A stretch of DNA of 64,000 bases from Morinoia aosen (taxonomy: Eukaryota; Arthropoda; Malacostraca; Amphipoda; Talitridae), in NCBI GenBank assembly GCA_030386875.1, contig CM059562.1, positions 75,388,095-75,452,094 of the forward strand, written 5' to 3'. Below, piece by piece: positions 12,088-24,612 of this stretch; positions within the stretch are counted from its first letter, which is position 1; every line of letters begins with the position of its first letter. The translations under genes were made by a program, and so were the position numbers. A model generated the notes under the pieces. It was not told the origin of the DNA. It made no database searches and worked only from the letters and a program-made list of their open reading frames with translations.

Positions 12088-13215
12088 GTGTTGGTGGTGA
12101 CGCTGGCACTCTGGTGTCCGTTGTGTTGTGACGCTGGCACTCTGGTGTTCGTTGTGTTGTGATGCTGGTACTCTGGTGTCCGTTGTGTTGTGACGCTGGC
12201 ACTCTGGTGTTCGTTGTGTTGTGATGCTGGTACACTGGTGTCCATTGCGTTGTGACGCTGCATGGTACTCGTGTCCGTTGCGTTGTAACGCTGGCACTCT
12301 GGTGTCCGTTGTGTTGTGACGCTGGCCCTCTGATGTCCGTTGTGTTGTGACGCTGGCACTCTGGTGCCCGTTGTGTTGTGACGCTGGTACTCTGGTGTCC
12401 GTTGTGTTTTGACGCTGGCACTCTGGTGTCCATTGTGTTGTGACGCTGGCACTCTGGTGTCAGCTGTGTTGTGACGCTGGCCCTCTTGTTTCCGTTGTGT
12501 TGTGACGCTGGCACTCTGGTGTCAGTTGTGTTGTGATGCTTGCACTCTTGTGTCCGTTGTGTTGTGACGCTGGCACTCTGGTGTCAGTTGTGTTGTGACG
12601 CTGGTACTCTGGTGTCCGTTGTGTTGTGACGCTGGCACTCTGGTGTCCGTTGTGCTGTGACGCTGGCACTCTGGTGTCCGTTGTGTTGTGGCGCTGGCAC
12701 TCTGGTGCCCGTTGTGTTGTGACGCTGGCACTCTGGTGTCCGTTGTGTTGTGACGCTGGTACTCTGGTGTCAGTTGTGTTGTGCCGCTGGCACTCTGCTG
12801 CCCGTTGTGTTGTGACGCTGGCACTCTGGTGTCCGTTGTGTTGTGACGCTGGTACTCTGGTGTCAGTTGTGTTATGACGCTGGCACTCTGGTGTCCGTTG
12901 TGTTTTGACGCTGGTACTCTGGTGTCGGTTGTGTTGTGACGCTGGCACTCTGGTGCCCGTTGTGCTGTGACGCTGGCACTCTGGTGTCCGTTGTGTTGTG
13001 ACGCTGGCACTCTGGTGCCCGTTGTGTTGTGATGCTGGTACTCTGGTCTCAGTTGTGTTGTGACGCTGGCACTCTGGTGTCCGTTGAGCTGTGACGCTGG
13101 CACTCTGGTGTCCGTTGTGTTGTGACGCTGGCACTCTGGTGTCCGTTGTGCTGTGACGCTGGCACTCTGGTGTCTGTTGTGTTGTGACGCTGGCACTCTG
13201 GTGCCCGTTGTGTTG
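12088..13215. repeat. 31-bp minisatellite, about 36 copies
   Basis: Contiguous units with the core gtgacgctggcactctgg followed by tgtccgttgtgtt. Variants swap gcac/gtac and tgtccgtt/tgcccgtt/tgtcagtt. All minus-strand frames are open because the unit lacks stops there, giving frames up to 256 codons that read as Gln/His/Thr/Ser-rich repeats. Since the same residues recur in all three phases, this is a property of the DNA unit, not evidence for a gene. Confidence 0.96.
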
Positions 13216-13770
13216 AGATAAAGAAAACAAAAATTATTTCATTAAAAGGAAGCTCACATTCACTGGTAGGCTGCTCTAGTCTCGTGAATTATCCGGTTTA
13301 CTGCGGCTGTGACTAACGCTGGTAGAAGTAACCGTTCTCTGAATCTCTCAGAAGCCCTACCAGCAGAACACCTTTTACCGAGCAGCTGCCTTGCCTCTAC
13401 TCGTTACTTCGATATCAACGTAACTTGGAGGAGTTTCCCCGGGCCATTCCGACCGCTCTCCTTGGGCTACGATGAGCATGAGCGTTATTCGTTGGAATGT
13501 GGCTTAACTTCGTTGGGGACACCATGAGGGGCTAAACCGCTCTTCACCGCACCGCACAGCACTGCCCTGCCTTCCTCTCTTCGGCACCTGTGATTGTGGG
13601 AATCCGTGCCTGGACGGGAGTCTTCACGTCTCCTCTGCGTCATCAACGGAACTCCCTACTTGATGGCAGCTGAGGTTGGTTCACGTAGACTTGGCGCATG
13701 TCTACCAGTGATTTAGCTGCCATTGAGCTTCTATAAGATCCGCTCCCGTAAATTTACCTGGTGAACTAGA
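13216..13770. other. No supported feature between two arrays
   Basis: About 550 bp of moderately GC-rich unique sequence separating the 31-bp and 38-bp arrays. A 72-codon plus frame at 13309-13527 is open but unrecognised. Confidence 0.4.
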
Positions 13771-14155
13771 ACTCTATAACCATAACTGTATAACTATAAC
13801 TTACCTTGAAACCTTAACGGTATAACTATAACTATAACTTACCTTGAAACCTTAACGGTATAACTATAACTATAACTCACCTTGAAACCTTAACGGTATA
13901 ACTATAACTATAACTTAACTTGAAACCTTAATGGTATAACTATAACTATAACTTACTTTGAAACCTTAACGGTATAACTATAACTATAACTTACCTTGAA
14001 ACCTTAACGGTATAACTATAACTATAACTTTCCTTGAAACCTTAACGGTATAACTATAACTATAACTTACCTTGAAACCTTAACGGTATAACTATAACTA
14101 TAACTTACCTTGAAACCTTAACGGTATAACTATAACTATAACTATAACTATAAAT
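13771..14155. repeat. 38-bp minisatellite with an internal 6-bp repeat
   Basis: About ten near-identical units, each containing ggtataactataactata then acttaccttgaaacc. The tataac/actata hexamer is itself repeated two or three times inside each unit, and the last unit expands it further, so this is a nested repeat. Low divergence suggests recent amplification. Confidence 0.95.
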
Positions 14156-14469
14156 TAACTTAACTAGAATTATTACGTAACTTTATAACCATCAGCCTAC
14201 AGCGAGCACAATAACGGAATAATTTCGTTGATGTGAAATTAATGTGTGTTTCTTTCTATTGTCGCCAGGGCACGATTAACTGAAGTGGCCCGAGAAGATC
14301 GCGCCTACTGATCTTCTCCACTTGGTGGCCGTATGCAGCGCCGTCCCAATCTTACGAGCTGCTGGCAATATCTATGTTGTCCACTTAATTATTCGCCTAT
14401 TAACTGTAACTTTACGCGAATAAATTCTCCCGGCCATCAAGGTTTATTTTCTCCACTTCGCCTAGTTTT

Positions 14470-14562
14470 TCGTATGTGACGCTGGTACTCTGGTGTCAGT
14501 TGTGTTTTGACGCTGACAGTCTGGCATCCATTGTTCTGCCGGTGGTGGTTGTGACGCTGGCA
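14470..14562. repeat. Detached copies of the 31-bp unit
   Basis: About three diverged copies of the 12.1-13.2 kb unit (tgtgacgctggtactctggt, then ttttgacgctgacagtctgg, then gtgacgctggcatt). They sit about 1.26 kb beyond the end of the main array and on the far side of the 38-bp array. They match the same strand and orientation as the main array. Confidence 0.85.
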
Positions 14563-15539
14563 TTCCCCCTTCATGAACAGGAGCGCACTACAGTGTCAAC
14601 GAGCCTACTTCTATCAAAAAGAAACTCAATTCACCTCATTTCTCTACGTTTCTTTCCGAGGGAAGATACATCTAAGGCAGAGCCCTCTAGGCTTTATGAA
14701 ATACAGGTCACTTCAATAGCGTGAAAACGAAGGGTTGGCTGCGCAGGTGCTACATTCCAACTTCTCCGGCAGTGAAATGAGAGAATATCCGCGTAAAATT
14801 GATCGCTGCATTTTGGGGTAAAATTACAAGCGACGTCGAGCAGACATTAGTGCTGAATATTTCAATTTTAGAACTCTCAGTGTCCACTACGAAGTGTTCA
14901 CTGTGTAGAAGCTAGTGAGTTAATCCTACAGAATTAAATTCCTCATTTGTGTCTGCCTCAGGAAACTAGAAATTAGTGGCAGCTTTAACGAAATCTCTAG
15001 CTACAATTCATTTGATAATCCGTAGAGCTGCTGCATGAAAGCCTTTGTGTCAGGCCGCACAGGGGTTACCGAGCCTTTTGTGTAAGTTACCCATAATCCC
15101 AAGTATTTTCTTTATGTGTCCAGCTCCCTGAACGCCGACTTGTCTGTTTCTCTGCGCTGATGTTGCGTCTGTGCATTTACTTTAGTTAGCCCTTAAATAT
15201 CATTTGTATTACACGTCGATATTTCAACGTTTCTTTGACTACCTAGCTAAATAAGACTAATATTTTGAATGAAATTTTGAGTGTTGTACTTTTTTATGCA
15301 GTAACTCATGTCTGTACGCACTGTTTTTGCAATAGACAATAAATCACTGCCTTTGTTAAAGTATATCGATGTATGTAATAGGGACTTCAAAGAGGTTCAG
15401 CCGTTTATACGTCAGGGACTAAGATAAAATGAGTTTCCTATCTCATTATTTCCTCAGGCTGTGGTCTCAAACGTCACCTCGCTTAATAAGGTGTTTAAGG
15501 AGTCCCCTTGGAAGGTCGATCTTTCTCGCATAGTCGGTC
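14563..15539. other. No supported feature
   Basis: Unassigned sequence. A short plus frame at 15461-15643 overlaps the repeat that follows. Confidence 0.4.
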
Positions 15540-15840
15540 GATTAGGAAGACGCTATCGCAGTTCGCACAAACAGAATTTACTTCTTTTGCCCTTGCGGAC
15601 TGAATACGGCGTAGGCGGTACCCACACACACTCATCACTCTAGCGGTGCCACCGTAGTTCGGCACAAAACAGAAATAACTTCTGTTGTCCTAGCGAACTG
15701 AATACGGCGCAGGTGGTACCCACACAAACCTCACCCCACACACACGACGGTACCGCCGTAGTTCGGCACTAACAGAAACTACTTCTGTTGCCCTAGCGGA
15801 CTGATTACGGCGTAGGCAGTACCCACACGAACCTCAGGAA
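15540..15840. repeat. ~100-bp tandem repeat, about 2.7 copies
   Basis: The landmark ggactgaatacggcgtaggc recurs with changes at about 15597, 15695 and 15798 (spacings near 98 and 103 bp). Each is followed by ggtacccacac and preceded by a run like gttcggcacaaaacagaa then acttctgttg. Copies differ by substitutions and small indels. GC-rich relative to surroundings. Confidence 0.85.
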
Positions 15841-18800
15841 GGGCAGCTGCGAAGAAAAGCTAGCGCCTCGGAAAAAGGTAGCTGCACAGAAGACAGCCCC
15901 CCTTTTCCACGAACCCTTACGTCGACCGCACGACGGTATCGACACTTTGTTAAATGATTTTCAGCAAACCAAAAGTAGAGGGTAAAGCTTTTCCCAAGTA
16001 AGTGTTTGAAGTGATTTTGAAGCAAAATGCTGTACCGAAGACTATTTCGAGTACAAAGATATCATGAACGATGCACGTGCAATTAATTCTCCAAGAAAGT
16101 GCAAAAATAATATGATATTAATTTTAACGACAAATTAAAACTCTAAACCAATTCTTCCGTTGAAGACAGATTGCATTTTTTAGTAAATTTTTAGAGTATC
16201 TTTCTCTCATTGCAAGAGTTTCAATAACTAAGTCGCAAGCCATTATTGTGGAACTTTATTTGTTTGAATTTATTGGTAATTTCTAGAGGATATTTGAAAA
16301 TTTTTAGCAGTTTTAGTGAAGAATAAACGCATCATCACATATGTTCTTGTAGCAAGATTTGTTATGAGCCCATTATTATAGCAAATGATTTGTTATGAGT
16401 TCTTCCTAAGATAGCGACCGCCACTTGCAGCGCCATAAGTGCGTGTATAAGTCTTTCTTTACATTGACAGATGTTAGGCTTCTCAAAAGTATATCATTCA
16501 TGATAAAATTGAATACAACTCTTACTGAAATGGTTGAACCTGTTTACGATATTAGCTACCCACCAGTTCTGATTTGGTGCACTCAAAGTGAAGCAGTATC
16601 TCTTTCAATTCAATTTTACTGTCAGCATTATCAGATCATTCGTGTACTTTCTGGGAGAAATCACTATTATTTACTAAATCACTAATCAATATTCATCATT
16701 CATGATTTTTTTGTCTCTTGAAGCCGTCCTTTCTACAGCAGAATTTCAATTGCAAGTAACCATTTTCAGTAACCATTTTCAAAAATCTTCGTCACACTGC
16801 TATCATAAGACACGCGTGAGCTAGAAACGACCCAGATTATAATTCGTTTAAAATTCATTAACCGCTGATCCAGGTGAGAAGAGTCACTTTTTACCCTCTT
16901 CCTGCGGCACAAGATCGCAAGCACGACCGTCAGTCGAGACGTGTGTTTGATGGATCTCACTCGACGTCTCGTAAACGACGACAAGAGACGTCGGACCGAC
17001 GTACGTGCGTCGAGGCTAGGAGGAGCCGATGTGTTTATTTTGCCTGAGCCGCGACACTGCGCGAGGCTCGTTTGAACGACACCGCAAGATTTACAAGGCC
17101 TCTCTGTTGTGGTTCCCTGCTAGATGCTAAGCCCTTCACTCTCTCTTGTATACATGAACTCAATTAAAGAACAAAAGCGAGCGAAGCGCTTCTTATGCAC
17201 AACCGCTTCTCGCTGAAAATAGAGAAGGTGATCATAAGATCGTAAAAAGTGAGGGAAGACAGATGTTAATCAGCCAGCCGGGTAGAAAACTTGAATTTCA
17301 ATGACGGCATGAAAAATGGCTAATGAATCTTTTTCCCTTTTATCGTGATGGGAAGTGAATAGAAATTTACAGGGTGTTTCAAACGTCTCGAAAGATTTAA
17401 AAATCCTTTGGTTTCTAAAGTTTTAAGGATCCTATATGCAAAAAGGAAATTCACGGGTTGGATGGTATTTCTTACATTAATCAAGAACCCTTCAAATTCA
17501 GGAGCTTCTATGTTCTATTTTTACTATAAAATGTGCCATTGAAAGGCACTTCGGTTTCCAAATTACATTTGTCTGAATGAAGCACATACCTAAAAATAAT
17601 CATTGCTCTATTTAATCAATTGATTTCATGAGTACAGTATATTTTCACTGTTGCACAGCACTATATGATAAACACACTGGCATATTTGATTATTACGCTG
17701 CCCAGGAACACTGCACACTGCTTCGTCGCAGCACTCTGCATCATCACTGCACACCTCAGCACCAACGGTGCTATGAAATAACACCATCAGCGTCATGTTA
17801 AATGTGTTCATGATGGAACTAGTCTGCCCAGTGCTATATTATATGAACGTATTCATGTATTTTCTCAATGTGGGGTCTTCTAGCTGAAATTATTATTTCA
17901 TTTTTTATTTCTAGATTTATTTATTTGATTTGTTTTACGGATTTCTACGTGTGAGTTGATATAATTCTAACTGCAGCGTAGATGGCTTGATAAATGATCG
18001 GATAAATTCAGTTTTCAAATCAGTGAAGATTAATTTGGTTTAAATCCTTAAAATATTGTACCGAACGTAGGGTATTTTCCACGTATGTTTAAATTAGACT
18101 TTGTCAGAAACTGAGACGTACACCTTGTACGTTTTATTCAACACGTGCATAAAAAACATATTCTACACAGCATCTCCACTCGAAACACATCCTATACAGC
18201 ATGCTGACTTACCGAATATCGTATAACTTCAATTATTTTGCATCCTGTGCAGCGTGCTCGGAATATCGACGAACAACACGTGATGCAAATCGACCTACTG
18301 CACATGGTAAAAATCGACCTACAGCCCATGATACAAATCGAGAAAAAGCGCATGATGCTAAATCGAGCTTCAGAGCATGATGAAAATCTAGCTACAACAC
18401 ATGGTGTGTGTACATCGACCTATTTCAAGTCGTGCCCACCGGGCAGCTAACAGCACACAGCACCATTGCTTCATGTCACTGCCGTTCATATTCTCTCCAT
18501 CAAACATTATTTCATGAACTACATTTCCAAATCCTACTCCAAATTTCTCACTATCAAAAATTCATCGAATACAACCACTTTCTCAAGCATGTACCCAAAA
18601 TTGCATCAAAAAATTATGCAACATGCACAATTTAACAAAACGAAAAGTCATTTATAAGTTTGATGTTGAACTTCGGTACTAAATTTCAGCTTCACAACGT
18701 GTGTTTATTACTTTCTATCAAAAAATATATTTTCATCACCATTGATATTTTTTAACCTCAAATCCTTAAATTTTAACAAGCGTCAGCATTTCTAAACTGT

Positions 18801-20514
18801 AGGTAAATATATTTCCCAATATTTTACGATTAACAAACTCGTAGAATGTAGCCGCAGCGACTAATTTTGACCAACACTTCTAGCGCTGTTTCTCTGAGGA
18901 CTCCACACAGCTTCTAGCAGTGCTCATATTTGAGAACTTCTGGCCAATTGGAAAAGTACTTCAAGATTGAAGAATTTTGACAAACTGCAGTAATGAAAAC
19001 CTCATCAACTTCACCCCGTCGTAAACCTAGAAAATGGACGCTATATGTTCATTGAGACGATACACGGGATCGATTTTTTACGGAATTTTAGCGCTGTTGT
19101 GTCTAGCGGCTGGGCAGCATACAAATGAGGGGACCATTTAGAGCAGCACGACAGGTAGAGTGTCAGAGTCACGAAGAGCTTCTTCGGGGATTTGTAATCA
19201 TGTTACGAAACTTTTTTGCACGAAAGACAGGCAGAAAATAGTTTTGTTTTTGTGCCTTGATTTATACGACTAGCCGACATGCCGGAATCACGTCAAGAAA
19301 AACAGGTCTCGAATGAGACGTGATTAACTGACGTGCTCGTAAAATTATTGCACCTGGTGACACTGCAAGGCATCTTTATTTATTGCCCTCTAGAAACAAT
19401 TACTCATGATAAGCTTTCTTGTGCTCAAATGAAACAAAACTGCGTTCAGGCTTGATCTTAAGACGAAGTTTTTGCCCGCTCTGCAGGTTTCAGTTTTGTG
19501 TGAGCATTATTCCACTCAATGAAATTGCGAGCTCCTGTGCGCCTCTAAAGTAATGGGTCTAGAAATAACGACGCAAAAATTAACCTACAACGTAAATCAA
19601 ATTTTCCAATAAATGTTTTGCTGCAATTTTACTCACGATCGCTCCTTCACACCGAAAGTGAAAGCGAGGGTTGGAAACGCATGAGGCTAGCGATTAGGAA
19701 ATTTTGCATGCACTTATCATCCCACAGAAATGCCACGCTTGGTATAAGTATACGTAGGCAATGCTTACATGCAATTCCCTATGGCGGAAATTACATTCTT
19801 AAGGCGTATACTTGTATGCAAATTGCACGGTAGTGGTAGGCAATCCGCTAGTCTTGGGACACCCTGACAAGGTATTGGCAATCATCGTAATAGAGCAGCG
19901 GCTCAGCGTTATATTTATGTCAGAAAGAAATGGTGAAGGGAATTGTGAAAGCGTAGTAATTTGATAAATTCGCAGTTTTATCATCAGCAAAAATTATTTG
20001 GGAATATTGAAGAAGTTTGGTTCAATTTCGTCTCTCTAATTCGCGTGACGTTCACGCAAGTTCGTGAGTAGAAATTATTTGGGAAGTTGTTAAGTAAATA
20101 CTATAAAAAGGCATAAGATGGTGACGTGGACTGTTAAAAAACAAGCGACAATTTTTGAGGAATATTTCCATAATCTATGACAATGAAATAATCAAAGCAA
20201 GAATTTGAGAGGACTATACATCCTCCAAGCAGGGATCAATTAGGTTAGATTTCCCACACGAGGTGTGTGCTCACGTACTTTGAAGGCATGTACATATGGT
20301 TAACATATTTTTTTAATTACGATTTAAATGGTTAAGAAACTCAAATTTGATTTAAAAGTGATTTCTGAGACATTTGTATTGCAATCTCGAAAGAAACTCA
20401 AAGTACACTCGGACGATGAAAGCTGCCAATTTTGCTACATCTTTAGCCACACCAAGGCGCCATTTTGAGATGGAATTTCTCATTATAATAGACGCAGTAT
20501 TTGAGTAAGGAAAG
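15841..20514. other. Mostly unassigned; CpG-rich patch at 16.92-17.11 kb
   Basis: AT-rich sequence without recognisable genes. The stretch 16915-17110 has an unusual CpG density with several gacgtc/cgacgt words and could be a regulatory island, but I see no linked exon. Near 17363 the string acagggtgtttcaaa resembles ends of some insect transposons, but no partner end was found. A degenerate tandem similarity (catgatgcaaatcgac-like) lies at about 18270-18410. Confidence 0.4.
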
Positions 20515-20750
20515 GAGACGAATATGCTTCAATAAGACACTACACAAAATTAGAATATAATACTCAAAATAAAGCGGATTTTCAGTCAGACGAGGAAACG
20601 GATATGCTTAATACAGTACACAAAATTAAAATATAATATTCAAGCTAGGGTGAAATTTCAGGAAGACGAGGAAACGAAGATACTCAATAAGACACTACAC
20701 AATATTGCAATATAATGTTCAAGTTAGTATGACATAAATTGCTGATCAAT
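20515..20750. repeat. ~78-bp diverged tandem repeat, three copies
   Basis: The landmark gagacgaatatgcttcaata recurs at about 20515, 20595 (gaaacggatatgctta) and 20671 (gaaacgaagatactcaata). Each is followed by acactacacaaaat and a tataat-rich tail. Confidence 0.75.
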
Positions 20751-20864
20751 GGCATTGCAATTTGTGTTAGTTTCATTTTAATATGGATTTGATTTTAGTT
20801 TTCACTTCTGAACGAAATGCGGTATAACTATAACTGTCCATTCACAGATGTGCACCTCAAAATT

Positions 20865-21790
20865 ATAACCTACATGACGGCAGGTAGACTTCAACTATGA
20901 CCCACATGACGGCAGGTAGACCTCAACAATGACCCACGGGACGGCTGGTATAGACGTCAACAATGACCCACATGATGGCCGGTAGACGTCAAAAATGACT
21001 CACATGAGTGCTGGTAGACGTCAACAATGACCAACATGATGGCCGGTAGACGTCAAAAATGACCCACATGAGTGCTGGTAGACGTCAACAATGACCCACG
21101 TGACGGCCGGTAGACGTCAAAAATGACCCACATGAGTGCTGGCAGACGTCAACAATGACCAACATGATGGCCGGTATACGTCAAAAATGACCCACATGAG
21201 TGCTGGCAGACGTCAACAATGACCCACGTGACGGCCGGTAGACGTCAAAAATGACCCACATGAGTGCTGGCAGACGTCAACAATGACCCACGTGACGGCC
21301 GGTAGACGTCAAAAATGACCCACATGAGTGCTGGTAGACGTCAACAATGACCCACGTGACGGCCGGTAGACGTCAAAAATGACCCACATGAGATCTGGTA
21401 GACGTCAACAATGACCCACATGATGACCGGTAGACGTCAAAAATGACCCACATGAGTGCTGGTAGACGTCAACAATGACCCACATGACGGTAGGTAGACG
21501 TCAACAATGACCCAAATGACGGCTGGTAGATGTCAACTATGACCCACATGACGGTAGGTAGACGTCAACAATGACCCAAATGACGGCTGGTAGATGTCAA
21601 CTATGACCCACATGAGGGCTGGTAGACGTCGACTATGACCCACATGATGGCCGGTAGACGTCAACTATGACCCACACGACAGCCGGTAGACGTCAACAAT
21701 GACCCACATGACGGCCGGTAGACGTCAACAATGACCCACATGACGGCCGGTAGACGTCAACTATGACCCACACGACAGCCGGTAGACGAG
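20865..21790. repeat. 32-bp minisatellite with a 64-bp dimeric higher-order pattern
   Basis: About 29 units built on gtagacgtcaacaatgac followed by ccacatgacggccg. Between about 20970 and 21470 two variants alternate (gagtgctgg with gtcaacaatga; gacggccgg or gatggccgg with gtcaaaaatga), giving a 64-bp homogenised dimer. Flanking units follow the monomeric form. Almost every unit carries the palindrome gacgtc; the string agacgtca is one base from the CRE/ATF consensus TGACGTCA. Confidence 0.96.
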
Positions 21791-22360
21791 CTCAACAAAA
21801 GTGAGGCACCCGACACACACACACATACATCACAGGCACCGAAGTGGCTACTGGTTTGTTTGCATGCAAGATGGACCGATTACCGAGGTGTGTTTTGCTA
21901 AGCCTTCTTACACTGATGTCTGTTTTTGCATAAACATCGAGCTGCCTGACAAACACCAGCTTCGACGAGTTATTCTTGGGAGACTCGCGCGCATCGCTCC
22001 GTGATATACGGTACCTGAACGCCGCTTGCAGGCCGCGTGATACCCAATAAAAATGAAAATTAGAGCCCTTCTCCTGAGCTCTGCACCTCGGGAGCTACTG
22101 AAATGTGGCCACACGCCAAAATTTGCGTCAAAGATTTATGTAATTCACGTTATTTAAAGAAGCTGTTTCTTGTTCTCTTTTTTTTTTGTTCTCCGTATAA
22201 AATGTCACTGGTGTGTTTTTTTTAATATTTTTTACACCGGGGTAACGAAACTTAGACATTGGTTTAGTGCCTTAAAGTTATCTGTCGTCATATTTTATTG
22301 TAACTACGCAGCGGCGCTATACTATTGGAACACATCACTGCGCTGTAACATATCTCTATC
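21791..22360. other. No supported feature between two arrays
   Basis: About 570 bp of unique sequence between the 32-bp and 26-bp arrays. Both strands carry overlapping open frames near 21801-22114, none recognisable. A T-rich stretch lies at about 22170-22230. Confidence 0.4.
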
Positions 22361-24612
22361 ATAGTCTGCATCACTTTACTCTGTGACATCACAGGAGCAT
22401 GTCTGCATCACATCACTTCGCTGTATGTCTGCATCACCTCACTTTGCTGCATGTCTGCATCATATCACTTTGCTGCATGTCTGCATCACATCACTTTGCT
22501 GCATGTCTGCATCATACCACTCAGCTGCATGTCTGCATCACATCACTTTTCTGCATGTCTGCATCAGATCACTTTTCTGCATGTCTGCATCACATCAGTT
22601 TGCTGCATGTCTGCATCACATCCCTTTGCTGCATATCTTCATCACATCACTTTGCTGCATGTCTGCATCACATCAGTTTGCTGCATGTCTGCATCACATC
22701 CCTTTGCTGCATATCTTCATCACATCACTTTGCTGCATGTCTGCATCACATCACTTTGCTGCATGTCTGCATCATATCACTTTGCTGCATGTCTGCATCA
22801 CATCACTTTGCTGCATGTCTGCATCACATCACTTTGCTGCATGTCTGCATCACATCACTTTGCTGCATGTCTGCATCACATCACTTTGCTGCATATCTGC
22901 ATCATATCACTTTGCTGCATGTCTGCATCATATATCACTTCGCTGCATATTTGCATCACATCACTTTTCTGCATGTCTGCATCACATCACTTTGCTGCAT
23001 GTCTGCATCACATCACTTCACTGCATGTCTGCATCACATCACTCAGCTGCATGTCTGCATCACATCACTTTTCTGCATATCTTCATCACATCACTTTGCT
23101 GCATGTCTGCATCACATCACTTTGCTGCATGTCTGCATCACATCACTTTGCTAGATGTCTGCATCACATCACTCAGCTGCATGTCTGCATCACATCCCTT
23201 TGCTGCATATCTTCATCACATCATTTTGCTGCATGTCTGCATCACATCACTTTGCTGCATGTCTGCATCACATCACTTTGCTAGATGTCTGCATCACATC
23301 ACTTTTCTGCATGTCTGCATCACATCACTTTGCTGCATGTCTGCATCACATCACTCAGCTGCATGTCTGCATCACATCACTTTGCTAGATGTCTGCATCA
23401 CATCACTTTGCTGCATGTCAGCATCACATCACTCAGCTGCATGTCTGCATCACATCACTTTTCTGCATATCTTCATCACATCACTTTGCTGCATGTCTGC
23501 ATCACATCACTTTGCTGCATGTCTGCATCACATCACTTTGCTAGATGTCTGCATCACATCACTCAGCTGCATGTCTGCATCACATCCCTTTGCTGCATAT
23601 CTTCATCACATCACTTTGCTGCATGTCTGCATCACATCACTTTGCTGCATGTCTGCATCACATCACTTTGTTAGATGTCTGCATCACATCACTTTTCTGC
23701 ATGTCTGCATCACATCACTTTGCTGCATGTCTGCATCACATCACTCAGCTGCATGTCTGCATCACATCACTTTGCTAGATGTCTGCATCACATCACTTTG
23801 CTGCATGTCTGCATCACATCACTTTGCTGCATGTCTGCATCACATCCCTTTGCTGCATATCTTCATCACATCACTTTGCTGCATGTCTGCATCACATCAC
23901 TTTGCTGCATGTCTGCATCACATCACTTTGCTAGATGTCTGCATCACATTACTCAGCTGCATGTCTGCATCACATCACTTTGCTGCATGTCTGCATCACA
24001 TCACTTTGCTGCATGTCTGCATCACATCACTTTGCTGCATATCTTCATCACATCACTTTGCTGCATGTCTGCATCACATCACTTTGCTGCATGTCTGCAT
24101 CACATCAGTTTGCTGCATGTCTGCATCACATCACTTTGCTGCATGTCTGCATCACATCAGTTTGCTGCATGTCTGCATCACATCACTTTGCTGCATGTCT
24201 GCATCACATCACTTTGCTGCATGTCTGCATCACATCAGTATGCTGCATGTCTGCATCACATCACTTTGCTGCATGTCTGCATCACATCACTTTCCTGCAT
24301 GTCTGCATCACATCACTTTGCTGCATGTCTGCATCACATCAGTTTGCTGCATGTCTGCATCACATCACTTTGCTGCATGTCTGCATCACATCACTTTGCT
24401 AGATGTCTGCATCACATCACTCAGCTGCATGTCTGCATCACATCAGTTTGCCGCATGTCTGCATCACATCACTTTGCTGCATGTCTGCATCACATCACTT
24501 TGCTGCATGTCTGCATCACATCAGTTTGCTGCATGTCTGCATCACATCATTCTACTGCATGTCTGCATCACAATTACTCTGCTGCATATCTGCCCCACAT
24601 CACACAACTGAA
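22361..24612. repeat. 26-bp minisatellite, about 85 copies, with a 390-bp higher-order block
   Basis: Contiguous units start gtctgcatcacatcactt and end tgctgcat. The array is regular from 22401; one unit near 22930 has a 2-bp insertion. Recurrent variants (tgctagat, ctcagctgcat, tttgctgcatatcttcat) appear in the same order at 23155-23544 and 23545-23934, so a block of fifteen units (390 bp) was duplicated. Because the unit has no plus-strand stop in any frame, three overlapping plus frames are open, up to 742 codons; these begin at non-ATG or internal codons and look like by-products. Confidence 0.97.

Noticed and set aside
11113..13230. Minus-strand open frames up to 394 and 256 codons
   Set aside because: They run through 34- and 31-bp arrays whose units lack minus-strand stops in every phase; overlapping frames give the same repetitive residues.
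17358..17380. Transposon end (acagggtgtttcaaa)
   Set aside because: No matching inverted terminus within several kilobases and no target duplication.
22383..24611. 742-codon open frame in the 26-bp array
   Set aside because: It starts at GTG, all three plus frames are open over the array, and the residues just restate the DNA unit; there is no unique coding sequence on either side.
22361..24612. CRISPR array
   Set aside because: Units are directly contiguous with no unique spacers, no cas genes are present, and the context is eukaryotic; the same applies to all other arrays.
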